Source: Methanolinea sp. (GTDB taxonomy: Archaea > Halobacteriota > Methanomicrobia > Methanomicrobiales > Methanospirillaceae). From it: a stretch of 64,000 nucleotides of DNA. Location of the stretch: assembly GCA_024518585.1 (NCBI GenBank), contig JANIHI010000012.1, positions 1 through 64,000 of the forward strand, read 5' to 3'. A program made the position numbers and the translations under genes. The notes beneath the pieces were generated by a model. It saw nothing but the letters and a program-made list of their open reading frames with translations. It was not told where the DNA came from and searched no databases. Of this stretch, positions 1 through 8,272 are shown in pieces (within the stretch, counting starts at the first letter, position 1; the number at the start of each line of letters is the position of its first letter).

Positions 1-190
1 ATGCACATGCCTGCGGCATGTGATTACGTTATCGGGGGCAGGCGAGGATACGGAGAATTGCTGGCAGGCACCTTTGCACGCGAATGCACATGCCTGTGGC
101 ATGTGATTACGTTATCGGGGGCAGGCGAGGATACAGAGAATTGCTGGCAGGCACCTTTGCACGCGAATGCACATGCCTGCGGCATGTGCA
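1..190. repeat. 83-bp tandem repeat with palindromic cores
   Basis: Two full units of 83 bp (1-83 and 84-166) and the start of a third (167-190) follow one another directly. The full units differ at only two bases (14/97 and 52/135 by my reading). Each unit opens with an inverted repeat (CACATGCC, 3-base spacer, GGCATGTG). In the third copy the arms extend to 11 bp (ATGCACATGCC / GGCATGTGCAT). The array may continue left of the window. It lies directly beyond the mtrH stop codon and its oligo-T run, so the last hairpin could help end the mtr transcript. I do not recognise it as a CRISPR or a known element. Confidence 0.85.
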
Positions 191-200
191 TAAAAAAGTT

Positions 201-1238
201 TTAAATGAGTTTGAATATCGGGTGGTTGTCGGCCTTGCAGTCGATTCCCAGGGGGCGCATTGCCTCCAGGGTGACGATGTCCATGTAGGCCTGTGCCGTG
301 ATCATGGGCTCGACGTTCTCGATGGGTCCGTACATGATGAGGTCCGCACCGAGAGTGCTCGCAACGAGGTTGCACCCGATATCGGGAGCAGACCATGCGG
401 CCTGGACGACACCCTCGATTCCGCCCTGGTAGTGGTGGAGGAGCTGTTTCAGGTAGACATCCTTGCCCTTCAGGGACTCGACGAGCTGGGACGGGTTCTT
501 CTTTGAGCCCTTCCAGCGCTTGAGCCAGGTCCAGGCAACCGTCATGTTGTGGTAGGCACCACCAGTCGGGTACCCGTGGATGGCCTTGCAGGCAAGGATC
601 TCGCGGTAGGCACTCCCGGACCCAAGTCCGAGGGGAGTTGCGGCGGTGTCGAGGATCGGGCGGGTGATACCGCACTCCTCGGCGATCTGGAGCATACCCT
701 TTGCCTGGCCGGCAACCCCACCCTCGACGAGGACTTTTTCCCTCCCAGCAACGGAGGGGTCTGCCGGGTTGAATGCCAGCACGATTGCAGCATCAACGTC
801 GCTGTTCTTGAGGGCCTCGACGTTCTCCGGCAGGATGGACCCGTTGATGGAGTTGTAGATTGCCCGGTGTGCAAGACCAACCTCTGTCACGTACTTGCAC
901 GCGTGTGCAAGGCACGAGGGGACAGAGGAGTCCATGAGGAACGCGGTCTTGTTGTCAATGCTGTCGAACCACTGGAAGTAGCTCTCAAAGGCCTGCGGGT
1001 ACTCGGCAAGGATCTGGATGAAGTGCGGAATACCCACCATGTCGGAGAGTTCCTGGCACCTGTTCCAGAGTGCTTCTGCGGCTGCTTTGTCTATCTTTCC
1101 GGTCTTTTCATCAAGCACGATCTCGTGCTTGTTGTAAAAGATTGAACATGCAAGTACGGTCGGGTACTCTCCAGGCTGACCACCAATCTTGGTGCCATTG
1201 AAGTCCCAGACTTTCTGTTCTTTCTCAAACCTGAACAT
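201..1238 (-). CDS. mtrH: Tetrahydromethanopterin S-methyltransferase subunit H (345 aa)
   Basis: MtrH is the soluble catalytic subunit that moves the methyl group from N5-methyl-tetrahydromethanopterin to the cobalt of the MtrA corrinoid. The protein starts MFRFEKEQKVWDFNGTKIGG, typical of MtrH, and keeps the family fold throughout with no gap. The ATG at 1238 has a strong ribosome binding site (AAGGAGGTG about 9 bases upstream). It is the last gene of the mtr operon, 17 bases after the MtrA-MtrG fusion gene. A T-rich stretch and a perfect hairpin follow the stop codon. Assignment is secure from sequence and operon position. Confidence 0.97.
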   Translation of the reverse strand: MFRFEKEQKVWDFNGTKIGGQPGEYPTVLACSIFYNKHEIVLDEKTGKIDKAAAEALWNRCQELSDMVGIPHFIQILAEYPQAFESYFQWFDSIDNKTAFLMDSSVPSCLAHACKYVTEVGLAHRAIYNSINGSILPENVEALKNSDVDAAIVLAFNPADPSVAGREKVLVEGGVAGQAKGMLQIAEECGITRPILDTAATPLGLGSGSAYREILACKAIHGYPTGGAYHNMTVAWTWLKRWKGSKKNPSQLVESLKGKDVYLKQLLHHYQGGIEGVVQAAWSAPDIGCNLVASTLGADLIMYGPIENVEPMITAQAYMDIVTLEAMRPLGIDCKADNHPIFKLI

Positions 1239-1255
1239 CTGAATTCACACCTCCT

Positions 1256-1996
1256 TCACATCATCATATTCAGCTTCGGGAGCAGGACCAGCAGCATGAC
1301 GAATACTGTCAGTCCGGCGACCAGTCCATAGAGGATGCCAATATCCCGGCCGATCTTCCTGCCCACGCGCTGGGCAACCTCTGCATCGACAAACTCGATC
1401 TTCTTCTCGATCTTGTCAAGCCGTCTCTCAATCTCAAGGAACTGGGGGTTGACGCCTGCAGCGGCAACTTCGACCCCTCCTGCTGCGGCCTCCTTGACCT
1501 CGACGACCATGGGGTCGGCAGCGAACGCTCCCGGGTCACGTCCCTTGAGTTCGGCGATCTTGGCCTTGATGGCGCCGATATCCTCGGCCTCCATGATGTT
1601 GACCAGTTCGACCTGCTCCTGGAAACGCTTGATGGCGTCCTCCTTGAGGTTCTCGATGAAGGGGATAGCGCCTTCAGCACCGACGACCCTGCCGTCCTTG
1701 ACACCGTTCTTGTGGAGGGCGGCCATGGTCTGGCCGGCGAGGTGCCCCTTGACCTCGGTTCCACAGAGCAGGAGGAACCGGATGTTGGGGTTGGAGATGA
1801 TGTTGGCGATGACCTTCTCGAGACCGAGGTTTTCAGTCTTGCAGGACCCGGCAATAGCGGCTCCGCCATCGCAGATGGCTTTCTCATCGAGGTGTGACCC
1901 GCAGGTCATGACCGCGACGGGACTTTGGGGGTCCCCGGCGTGGAAGTCTCCCTGGACGATCGGCCACCCGCTTGCTGGTGATTTTTTCTCTGCCAT
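1256..1996 (-). CDS. mtrG: MtrA corrinoid domain fused to MtrG (246 aa), replacing plain mtrG
   Basis: Residues 1-174 are identical to the N-terminal corrinoid-binding domain of the adjacent MtrA, including the lower-ligand histidine in EVKGHLAG (His85). Residues 175-246 are a complete MtrG-like chain: an amphipathic segment ([33 protein letters not shown]) and one C-terminal membrane helix. The gene sits where mtrG normally lies, between mtrF and mtrH. At DNA level 1476-2011 repeats 2420-2955 with a single T/C difference (1925/2869) that is synonymous (Gln). The ribosome binding site is inside the repeat, so the start (MAEKK) was chosen as for mtrA. Domain identities are clear; whether the fusion binds a corrinoid is inference. 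Confidence 0.9.
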   Translation of the reverse strand: MAEKKSPASGWPIVQGDFHAGDPQSPVAVMTCGSHLDEKAICDGGAAIAGSCKTENLGLEKVIANIISNPNIRFLLLCGTEVKGHLAGQTMAALHKNGVKDGRVVGAEGAIPFIENLKEDAIKRFQEQVELVNIMEAEDIGAIKAKIAELKGRDPGAFAADPMVVEVKEAAAGGVEVAAAGVNPQFLEIERRLDKIEKKIEFVDAEVAQRVGRKIGRDIGILYGLVAGLTVFVMLLVLLPKLNMMM

Positions 1997-2001
1997 CTCA
2001 C

Positions 2002-2208
2002 TCACCTCATACCAATGGCAGGCACCACGATCAGGATCAGTGCGGTCAGCAGTCCCGCGGCAAACCCGATGATACCGGAACCGAGGAGTGCAGAGTCGTA
2101 CTTATTTGACCGGGCGATCAACTGGGCCTTGTACCGGATATTCTCCATCATGTTCTCGATGGCAACCATCCTGATAGGCCCTGCCATTTTCTGTCCTTCT
2201 TCTGCCAT
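2002..2208 (-). CDS. mtrF: Tetrahydromethanopterin S-methyltransferase subunit F (68 aa)
   Basis: Small subunit of the Na+-pumping methyltransferase. It has an N-terminal amphipathic stretch typical of MtrF ([20 protein letters not shown]) and one C-terminal membrane helix (about residues 42-65). It lies between mtrA (6 bases upstream) and the mtrA-mtrG fusion (5 bases downstream), the usual position for mtrF. MtrF resembles the cytosolic stalk and anchor part of MtrA, so the complex carries several related single-helix subunits. Length is normal for the family. Confidence 0.94.
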   Translation of the reverse strand: MAEEGQKMAGPIRMVAIENMMENIRYKAQLIARSNKYDSALLGSGIIGFAAGLLTALILIVVPAIGMR

Positions 2209-2214
2209 TTTTCC

Positions 2215-2940
2215 TCACCCCATCAGCATGAACCCGAGGACAGCGAACGACACGATGAGACCGATCATGATACCCTCGATCTTACCGGAATAGACACCGG
2301 CAGCGAACTTGTCGCGGTACCCGATGTCTGTCACCATCTTCTCGATTACCTTCATCCGTGCGTGAATGAGGGCCAGTTCTCCGGACATCGGCTGGACAAC
2401 GCCACCGGCCTCTTCTGCACCTCCTGCTGCGGCCTCCTTGACCTCGACGACCATGGGGTCGGCAGCGAACGCTCCCGGGTCACGTCCCTTGAGTTCGGCG
2501 ATCTTGGCCTTGATGGCGCCGATATCCTCGGCCTCCATGATGTTGACCAGTTCGACCTGCTCCTGGAAACGCTTGATGGCGTCCTCCTTGAGGTTCTCGA
2601 TGAAGGGGATAGCGCCTTCAGCACCGACGACCCTGCCGTCCTTGACACCGTTCTTGTGGAGGGCGGCCATGGTCTGGCCGGCGAGGTGCCCCTTGACCTC
2701 GGTTCCACAGAGCAGGAGGAACCGGATGTTGGGGTTGGAGATGATGTTGGCGATGACCTTCTCGAGACCGAGGTTTTCAGTCTTGCAGGACCCGGCAATA
2801 GCGGCTCCGCCATCGCAGATGGCTTTCTCATCGAGGTGTGACCCGCAGGTCATGACCGCGACGGGACTCTGGGGGTCCCCGGCGTGGAAGTCTCCCTGGA
2901 CGATCGGCCACCCGCTTGCTGGTGATTTTTTCTCTGCCAT
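2215..2940 (-). CDS. mtrA: Tetrahydromethanopterin S-methyltransferase subunit A (241 aa)
   Basis: MtrA carries the 5-hydroxybenzimidazolylcobamide that accepts the methyl group from methyl-tetrahydromethanopterin and gives it to coenzyme M while Na+ is exported. Residues 1-174 form the corrinoid domain, with His85 in EVKGHLAG as expected lower cobalt ligand. The C-terminal part ([20 protein letters not shown] plus a membrane helix) is the normal MtrA anchor, which marks this copy as the authentic mtrA. The start at MAEKK was preferred because GAGGTG lies 6 bases upstream; an in-frame GTG lies 9 bases earlier. A nearly identical N-terminal domain is repeated in the downstream fusion gene. Confidence 0.96.
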   Translation of the reverse strand: MAEKKSPASGWPIVQGDFHAGDPQSPVAVMTCGSHLDEKAICDGGAAIAGSCKTENLGLEKVIANIISNPNIRFLLLCGTEVKGHLAGQTMAALHKNGVKDGRVVGAEGAIPFIENLKEDAIKRFQEQVELVNIMEAEDIGAIKAKIAELKGRDPGAFAADPMVVEVKEAAAGGAEEAGGVVQPMSGELALIHARMKVIEKMVTDIGYRDKFAAGVYSGKIEGIMIGLIVSFAVLGFMLMG

Positions 2941-2950
2941 CTCACTCACC

Positions 2951-3232
2951 TCATAACAGGTGGAACACGTAGACCCCCGCGATCAGGAGGCCCACTGCCA
3001 GTCCATACCAGAAGGCAGTGGCTGCACCCGCCGTGGGCAGGGCATTCTCCCTGTTCGGGAAGGATGCAAGGAAGTTACCCTCACCGGCGAGCATGTTCAC
3101 CATATCGTCAGCGATCGCTTCGAGGTCGCCGACCTTCTCGATGATGGGTGCAAGCGACTCACCTGCAGTGGTCACCACCCCGATCATCGGGTCGCAGACC
3201 AGTCCGTATTCGGGAAGAACCTGGACGTACAT
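2951..3232 (-). CDS. mtrB: Tetrahydromethanopterin S-methyltransferase subunit B (93 aa)
   Basis: Small Mtr subunit with a soluble N-terminal part ([20 protein letters not shown]) and a single C-terminal membrane helix (about residues 72-92). The chosen ATG at 3232 lies 2 bases before the mtrC stop codon and matches the usual MtrB N terminus; the longer reading from 3268 would overlap mtrC. It sits between mtrC and mtrA as in other mtr operons. Assignment is secure. Confidence 0.94.
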   Translation of the reverse strand: MYVQVLPEYGLVCDPMIGVVTTAGESLAPIIEKVGDLEAIADDMVNMLAGEGNFLASFPNRENALPTAGAATAFWYGLAVGLLIAGVYVFHLL

Positions 3233-3233
3233 G

Positions 3234-4082
3234 TCAGTGTCCCTCCAGTTCGGGGATTGGCTTTGCATCGAGCCAGGCCGCCGCGTCGCGCTTGGAGAGC
3301 TCGATATACTTCGTGTAGGTATAGTACCAGCCGACCAGTGCCACGATCACGGAAACGAGCGCAGCCGAAAAGCTCAGGAACACCATGGACATCACCGCAG
3401 CGGTGATCATGGAGAGGAAACCGCACTCCTGGGCCAGGGTGAGCATCCTGTCCTGGGTCCAGTTCGGGCCGAGGCACGCGTTGAACGGGTGCTGGACGGC
3501 AATACCGCCGAGCATGAATGCAACCGCGATCAGAGAGCTGCCGATGAAGGATGCCTGGTAACTCGGCAGCGAGAGCCCGAGAATCGTCACGGAGCCTGCC
3601 GTCAGCGGGTTGAACTCAAACGACCCCGATATCATGGCTGCAAATCCCATGAGGACGAGTGCCCCGATGATTGCCATCTCGGTCAGAGACTGGATCATGA
3701 CAGGGATCCTCATGTTCAGCACGTTGTTTGAGAGGAACCCAAGGACAGCACCGATGATCGCGGCAAGGACAACGGCGACGATGGGGGACGCCACGCCGAA
3801 CTTTGTGGCAAAGAGCATGGCAATGACCCCCGACCCGAACGCCATCATCCCGGCGGACGGGACACCGGTACCGATACCGTAGCTGCACAGGTGCTTGATG
3901 GTGTGGCTCCCCCAGGTGATGGCGGCAACAGCTGCAAGTCCACCGAAGAACGAGAAGAGCTGCGTCCCGGTGAGGACATTCGCATAGGTCAGGTAGATGA
4001 AGATGACCGACGCGACGAGGCCTGCTGCCATGATGGTGTTGTGGGGAATTCCTCCCTCGACTACTTCAACCTTGACTGTCAT
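3234..4082 (-). CDS. mtrC: Tetrahydromethanopterin S-methyltransferase subunit C (282 aa)
   Basis: Integral membrane subunit; with MtrD and MtrE it forms the membrane part through which Na+ is moved. The protein is hydrophobic with about seven predicted membrane segments. It begins MTVKVEVVEGGIPHNTIMAA. The ATG at 4082 was chosen over the GTG at 4091 because GTGAGGTG lies just upstream and the mtrD stop codon lies at 4093-4095. It is the third gene of the mtr operon. Confidence 0.95.
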   Translation of the reverse strand: MTVKVEVVEGGIPHNTIMAAGLVASVIFIYLTYANVLTGTQLFSFFGGLAAVAAITWGSHTIKHLCSYGIGTGVPSAGMMAFGSGVIAMLFATKFGVASPIVAVVLAAIIGAVLGFLSNNVLNMRIPVMIQSLTEMAIIGALVLMGFAAMISGSFEFNPLTAGSVTILGLSLPSYQASFIGSSLIAVAFMLGGIAVQHPFNACLGPNWTQDRMLTLAQECGFLSMITAAVMSMVFLSFSAALVSVIVALVGWYYTYTKYIELSKRDAAAWLDAKPIPELEGH

Positions 4083-4092
4083 TTTCTGCACC

Positions 4093-4929
4093 TCACATGG
4101 CCACGATCAGGATGGCGACCATCCCGCAGAGGGCTGATGCCACCGCGGAGGCGACGAGTGCCCGCGGGAACCGCTTGAACTTCGGGTCGTGGGGCCCCTC
4201 GATCGTCCCGGTGATGTTGTACGCCGTGAGAACGGCGTTGACGAGGAACATCCCGACTGCAAAAATCCCTGCAAGGCTGACTGCAATCGGCAGGACCTGT
4301 GCGGGGAGTGCTTTCATCATGCCGGGGAGTGCCTCCTTGTAGACATCGAGCAGCATGATGTAGATGAGAGTCCCGCCACCACCGCCAAGGAGCCCGCCGA
4401 TGACACCGCCAACGTAGGAGACAAACGGCAGGCCGTGCCCTTCCGTCCCCTGCGACTTGTATTCAGTCTGTGTGTCACCGGTAATGGGGTCCTTTGCGAC
4501 CTTCCCCGAGGCACAGGGGATACCCATGCCGAAGACATAGATGAAGGTCACGAACATGCAGGTGATGGCCATCATCAGGCCGCCACCGACTGCGCCGGTG
4601 ATGACTGCGACAACGAGGCCCTGTTCAGCGGCCCATGCACCTCCGAAGAGGCCTGCAAGACCCGCACCGGCAGCAAGCATCGCGACACCGGTTGCGATGC
4701 CGGGTGCCTGTCCCATTGCGGCAGGCGCTCCGCCGACCGGGACGAAGTGAACCCCGAACGCGATCAGGAGCCCCCCGACGATAACCCCGATGAGGGCATA
4801 GAACATCATGCCGGCGCCGACAAGGAAGTAAGTCGCACCGACGATGACGAGCAGGAGGATGATGCCTGCAATTGTCGAGGGAATGTCCATTGCGGCTCCG
4901 GCCGCTGGTTTTGCACCAATGGCTGTCAT
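4093..4929 (-). CDS. mtrD: Tetrahydromethanopterin S-methyltransferase subunit D (278 aa)
   Basis: Integral membrane subunit of the Na+-pumping methyltransferase, with alternating hydrophobic helices and glycine- and alanine-rich loops. The start MTAIGAKPAAG at 4929 has GGAGGGAT about 10 bases upstream and sits 4 bases after mtrE. An internal polar loop (PITGDTQTEYKSQGTEGHG) is characteristic of MtrD. Second gene of the operon. Confidence 0.95.
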   Translation of the reverse strand: MTAIGAKPAAGAAMDIPSTIAGIILLLVIVGATYFLVGAGMMFYALIGVIVGGLLIAFGVHFVPVGGAPAAMGQAPGIATGVAMLAAGAGLAGLFGGAWAAEQGLVVAVITGAVGGGLMMAITCMFVTFIYVFGMGIPCASGKVAKDPITGDTQTEYKSQGTEGHGLPFVSYVGGVIGGLLGGGGGTLIYIMLLDVYKEALPGMMKALPAQVLPIAVSLAGIFAVGMFLVNAVLTAYNITGTIEGPHDPKFKRFPRALVASAVASALCGMVAILIVAM

Positions 4930-4933
4930 GGTC

Positions 4934-5833
4934 TCACGATCCCTCCTTTGCAGGTTCACCGTATGGCCCGTAGTTCTTCCGTGCCCAGACCTCGATGTAA
5001 CGGTCGATCACGGTGAACACCAGGATAATGATGATCCCGACGACTATTGCGCCCCAGCCTGCTCCGATCTTCTCAAAGATGACTGTACGCCAGAGCTCGA
5101 GGAACACGATCAGCCCGAAGCAGAGCCCTGAGGCGGGTCCGCCGAGCTTTGCCGAGAACCAGCCGTTGTCAAGCGAGTTCCTCTCGCCTGCTTCCGCATA
5201 GCGGACGATGTTCCCGGACGCTGCGATCGGGACGCCAGCCCCGAACTTCTGGGTCTGGTACTGGCGTTCCTTCCCATAGAACGGGTTTCCGGTCGCAGAA
5301 CCGGCTGCGCCGAGGGCGATACCCCACACGAGCCCGAGCAGGGGCAGTGGGAAGGGGTGGCCGAGTGCGGCGTTGATCAGATGACAGATGGTCACGGTCG
5401 TGAATATGGCCACGAACGCGTGGGCCATGGTGACCGTGGTCATCGACTTCAGCACGTCGATGAAGACGGGCTGACCAAACTTCGACAGGCTCGCAATCCT
5501 GCCCAGGTACGCGGTTGTCGCGTACACGCCCTGCACGAATACGGCAAGGGCGCTGCCGAGCACGATGGCGAGTATCGGGTTGATCTGCATGGCCATGAAT
5601 GCCCAGGCAAGACCGGCACCGAGTGCAACCCACAGGCCGTACGCCGGTGGTTCACCGGCGATAGCCTTGTTGAAGATGCGGTGGATATACCCCATCTGCG
5701 GAGCCAGCTGGACCTGGGAGTTCGGGTCACCCTGGGACCCGATATCAGATTCAGTGTTCTCCGCTGCACCGGCTACCGTGGCAAGAGCTCCTGCCAATGC
5801 AGTTATTCCAATGCCAAACACAATACTTTCCAT
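4934..5833 (-). CDS. mtrE: Tetrahydromethanopterin S-methyltransferase subunit E (299 aa)
   Basis: First gene of the mtr operon and integral membrane subunit. Recognisable family blocks are NTESDIGSQGDPNSQVQLAP near the N terminus, an acidic and polar loop that is highly conserved in MtrE, then several membrane helices and a basic C-terminal tail. A leader of roughly 110 bases separates the start from the probable transcription start below the TATA box at 5967-5974. Gene order E-D-C-B-A-F-(A'G)-H otherwise matches standard mtr operons. Confidence 0.96.
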   Translation of the reverse strand: MESIVFGIGITALAGALATVAGAAENTESDIGSQGDPNSQVQLAPQMGYIHRIFNKAIAGEPPAYGLWVALGAGLAWAFMAMQINPILAIVLGSALAVFVQGVYATTAYLGRIASLSKFGQPVFIDVLKSMTTVTMAHAFVAIFTTVTICHLINAALGHPFPLPLLGLVWGIALGAAGSATGNPFYGKERQYQTQKFGAGVPIAASGNIVRYAEAGERNSLDNGWFSAKLGGPASGLCFGLIVFLELWRTVIFEKIGAGWGAIVVGIIIILVFTVIDRYIEVWARKNYGPYGEPAKEGS

Positions 5834-5966
5834 TTAGCCTCCTCCCTGCGTGCGTAGAAGAGTGCACGAGAGTGTTCAATCAGCATTGCCACTCACATCG
5901 AGTACAAACCCTTTGTGGTTCATCTAACAGTCGATGATGGAAGAGTTAAAGGTTTCGAAATATTTG

Positions 5967-5974
5967 CTTATATA
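5967..5974 (-). promoter_or_regulatory. TATA box of the mtr operon
   Basis: Read on the minus strand this is TATATAAG, a good archaeal TATA box, with an AT-rich upstream flank. Transcription should start near 5945, giving a leader of about 110 bases before mtrE. An oligo-T run on the same strand at 5999-6005 would end the transcript of the upstream radical SAM gene. Confidence 0.7.
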
Positions 5975-6059
5975 CGCGATTAATATGGCGGAATCGACAA
6001 AAAAATGGTTTTACAGGGACTTTATGAATTATTATTTTAGTTAAGGAAAATGATTTTGT

Positions 6060-7394
6060 TTAGTGATTTCCGTCCTGCTGAAATGAGTCTGAATATCTAA
6101 AGAGCAGGTCAGTAACGGCCCGGATTTCAGATCCCTGTTTCTTTGACTCCTTCAGGTAGAGGTCAAAGATTTGATCAGTGATGACATGGAGCTGGGGTTT
6201 GTACATATCAGCCTCCATCATCAGGTCAAAACAGCGGGTCTCGGCAATGGAGAGACCAAGTGACCGATACTTTCCCTTATCCGGCTGGAAGAGGGGGTTT
6301 TCTTCCCTTGGCGTGCGAAGGACCAGGCGGCTCAGCGGAGTGCCCGGGATAGGTTCGGCAATACTGACAAAGACATCATCAAGGCACTGTTCCGCGATAA
6401 ATTCCCTGCTTGCTGCATAATCCTCCTCTGTCTCGGTAGGGTACCCGACGATGAAACTCCCCGCGACTTTCAGTCCGTGGCTTCTGCAGGCCTCTATAGC
6501 AGCCTTGACCTGCGAGAGGGATACCCCCTTTCCCATCTGGGACAGGATCCGGTCACTTCCTGATTCTATCCCAAAAAAGACCCAGCCGATCGTATATTTA
6601 CGGATAGCCTCAAGGATTTCATCCGATATGCAGTCAACGCGGATATCGGGTGCCGACACATTTGCACTCCCCATGATCCCGGCCATCCCGGAGAGGAGTT
6701 CGATGAAGGCATCGGGATTGAGTTTTCCAGCTGTATACCCGAAAAGTGAGCCTGTCCCCCCTGAGATCGAGATACGCCGGACACCTTTCTCCCTGAACGC
6801 TTTGACCTCAAGAAGGATGTCCTGTATTTTCCGGGAACGGATCTGGTGCCCGAAAAATCGCGGCACCTGGCAGAAGGTGCATGCACCAAGGCAACCCCTA
6901 TGGCTTTCGATGTAAACATTCGCCCCCCGGATGTTCTGGGTATCGATGTCGTCCGGGATGAGGGGCAGGGGTCGGTCAAGTGCTGCAGGAAAGTCTGGAT
7001 GAGTGACACAGAGACCTTTTTCAGTATTGTATGCGATACCGGGGATGTCAGGAGAAACTCCGTTCAATACGAGGGGGACAATGGCATTTTCTCCCTCCCC
7101 GACCACCACCGCGTCGATGCCAAGTTCCCCAAGGACCATCTCTGGTGCAGCAGAGACAGGACCCCCTGCATAGCAAAGGCCGCCTCTCTCCCTGTGGTGC
7201 TGAATGTATGACCTGATCCGCGGATCCAAGAGGTGCTGCGTAGAATAGAGGGAGAGGAGCAATATTTTTTCCGGGCAGGGTCCGGGAGACTTCACCAGGG
7301 TCACCCCTATTCCTGCATCTTTCAGGATCCCCCCGATGAGCATGGCCCCGTAGGTGTAGACCTCGGGGGAGAATATCCGGACCTGCTTTTGCAT
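6060..7394 (-). CDS. B12-binding-type radical SAM protein, candidate MCR-modifying methyltransferase (444 aa)
   Basis: The N-terminal third has the layout of a cobalamin-binding Rossmann domain (AGGPVSAAPEMVLGELGIDA, VVGEGENAI), though a DxHxxG motif is not seen. The radical SAM core follows with the cluster motif CLGACTFC, a glycine-rich SISGGTGS block and FFGIESGSD. The C-terminal tail is helical. In methanogens, proteins of this build methylate residues of methyl-coenzyme M reductase (for example the McrA glutamine C-methyltransferase MgmA, which I recall being near mcr in some relatives). It lies between mtr and mcr. The start at 7394 (GGGAAAG upstream) is preferred over GTG 7433. Fold confident; substrate is inference. 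Confidence 0.75.
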   Translation of the reverse strand: MQKQVRIFSPEVYTYGAMLIGGILKDAGIGVTLVKSPGPCPEKILLLSLYSTQHLLDPRIRSYIQHHRERGGLCYAGGPVSAAPEMVLGELGIDAVVVGEGENAIVPLVLNGVSPDIPGIAYNTEKGLCVTHPDFPAALDRPLPLIPDDIDTQNIRGANVYIESHRGCLGACTFCQVPRFFGHQIRSRKIQDILLEVKAFREKGVRRISISGGTGSLFGYTAGKLNPDAFIELLSGMAGIMGSANVSAPDIRVDCISDEILEAIRKYTIGWVFFGIESGSDRILSQMGKGVSLSQVKAAIEACRSHGLKVAGSFIVGYPTETEEDYAASREFIAEQCLDDVFVSIAEPIPGTPLSRLVLRTPREENPLFQPDKGKYRSLGLSIAETRCFDLMMEADMYKPQLHVITDQIFDLYLKESKKQGSEIRAVTDLLFRYSDSFQQDGNH

Positions 7395-7553
7395 GATCTT
7401 TCCCGTGGTAATTACGTACAGTGAATTTGGCACGAAATGGAGATAAAAGGTGGTGATTTCGATGTGCCGCCAGCACGAATATGACTTTTAGTGGGAAATC
7501 TTCACTTCCCGGCTTCTTTGATGCGCCCGTGCCATTCCCCTGCGGAAAATACC

Positions 7554-7561
7554 AAAAAAAA
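7554..7561 (-). terminator. Oligo-T terminator after the NifX-like gene
   Basis: Eight consecutive T residues on the minus strand, about 28 bases after the stop codon at 7590. They suggest the NifX-like gene ends its own transcript, so the radical SAM gene downstream (195-base gap) may have a separate promoter. Confidence 0.5.
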
Positions 7562-7589
7562 CATGAACGAGAACTTCCCTTGGGAAAAT

Positions 7590-7946
7590 TCACTCGTGAT
7601 CGCAGGAATGTCCATCGGTGTGATGGCAGCTCGAGACGCCAGGTACTACCCGGCCGGCGATGAAATCCTGGGCCACCCTGTCCACCGGCCCGCTTACCCC
7701 AAGGATTACCTGGATGCCGTGCTGCTGGAACAGCTCGACGGCTCTTGGCCCCATCCCGCCCGCGATCACGTGGGTCACCCCGTGGGAAGCCAGGAAAGGC
7801 GGCAGGATACCGGGTTGGTGGCCCGGACTCTCCAGTACCTCCCTGTGGAATATGACACCGTTCTCGACTGAATAGAGGGAATAGGTACTGCAATGGCCGA
7901 AATGCTCGGAGACTCTCGACCCTTCGCTTGCAATCGCGATCTTCAC
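7590..7946 (-). CDS. NifX/NifB-type dinitrogenase cofactor-binding domain protein (118 aa)
   Basis: Single-domain protein of the NifX/NafY/NifB C-terminal family, which binds iron-molybdenum cofactor precursors in nitrogen fixers. Visible family marks are the start KIAIASEGSRVSEHFGHC, the central THVIAGGMGPRA loop and a short tail rich in His and Cys (CHHTDGHSCDHE) that could bind metal. Methanogens often carry several such proteins without a clear nif role. The GTG start has GGGGTG five bases upstream. No nitrogenase genes are in the window; a lone nifB lies 36 kb away. Confidence 0.8.
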   Translation of the reverse strand: MKIAIASEGSRVSEHFGHCSTYSLYSVENGVIFHREVLESPGHQPGILPPFLASHGVTHVIAGGMGPRAVELFQQHGIQVILGVSGPVDRVAQDFIAGRVVPGVSSCHHTDGHSCDHE

Positions 7947-8102
7947 CGTCTCACCCCTGTTGCACCCAAAGCGGCAGCCAGCGGTGCTGCACCGCAGCGC
8001 CCAAACCCAATCCCGTACAGGGCTCCCTTTTTCAGGGGGCCGCGTCCATCAAATCCAGTCATCGTTGTCATCTCCCACGCGAGGAAACACGCGTGTAATA
8101 AT

Positions 8103-8116
8103 TACTCATATGAGTA
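8103..8116. promoter_or_regulatory. Palindrome TACTCATATGAGTA, possible operator
   Basis: A perfect 14-bp palindrome in the gene-free stretch 7947-8272, about 157 bases upstream of the NifX-like gene start and beyond the end of mcrA. It has the size and symmetry of a dimeric repressor site. The surrounding sequence is AT-rich. No regulator is known for it. The rest of the stretch holds the mcr terminator and no gene that I can support. Confidence 0.35.
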
Positions 8117-8238
8117 TAATAGAGATAAACATGATGAAACGGGCAGGACCGGGGCCAGAACAGGAGTATCTGCACTCTGCCGGGAAATACGGCATATTGG
8201 ACAATCAATTTGCACGGTAAAAAACTGACAGCCTGAAT

Positions 8239-8258
8239 CGGGAGAAAAAAAGGAAGGG
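8239..8258 (-). terminator. Terminator of the mcr operon
   Basis: A pyrimidine-rich run with seven T residues on the minus strand (8245-8251), 22 bases after the mcrA stop codon. A second oligo-T (minus strand) follows near 8219-8224. Oligo-T runs are the usual archaeal intrinsic termination signal. Confidence 0.6.
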
Positions 8259-8272
8259 GGTGGTTTCTGACC

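Noticed and set aside
1-190. Possible CRISPR array
   Set aside because: The repeat unit is 83 bp and directly adjacent units are nearly identical along their whole length, so there are no unique spacers, and no cas genes are present.
1256-1996. mtrA-like ORF as a pseudogene
   Set aside because: The frame is intact, the ribosome binding site is kept, the C-terminal part is a full MtrG, and no other mtrG exists in the operon.
7960-8220. ORFs of 86 and 111 codons between the NifX-like gene and mcrA
   Set aside because: They have no recognisable similarity, no good ribosome binding site, and cover the palindrome and AT-rich control sequence.
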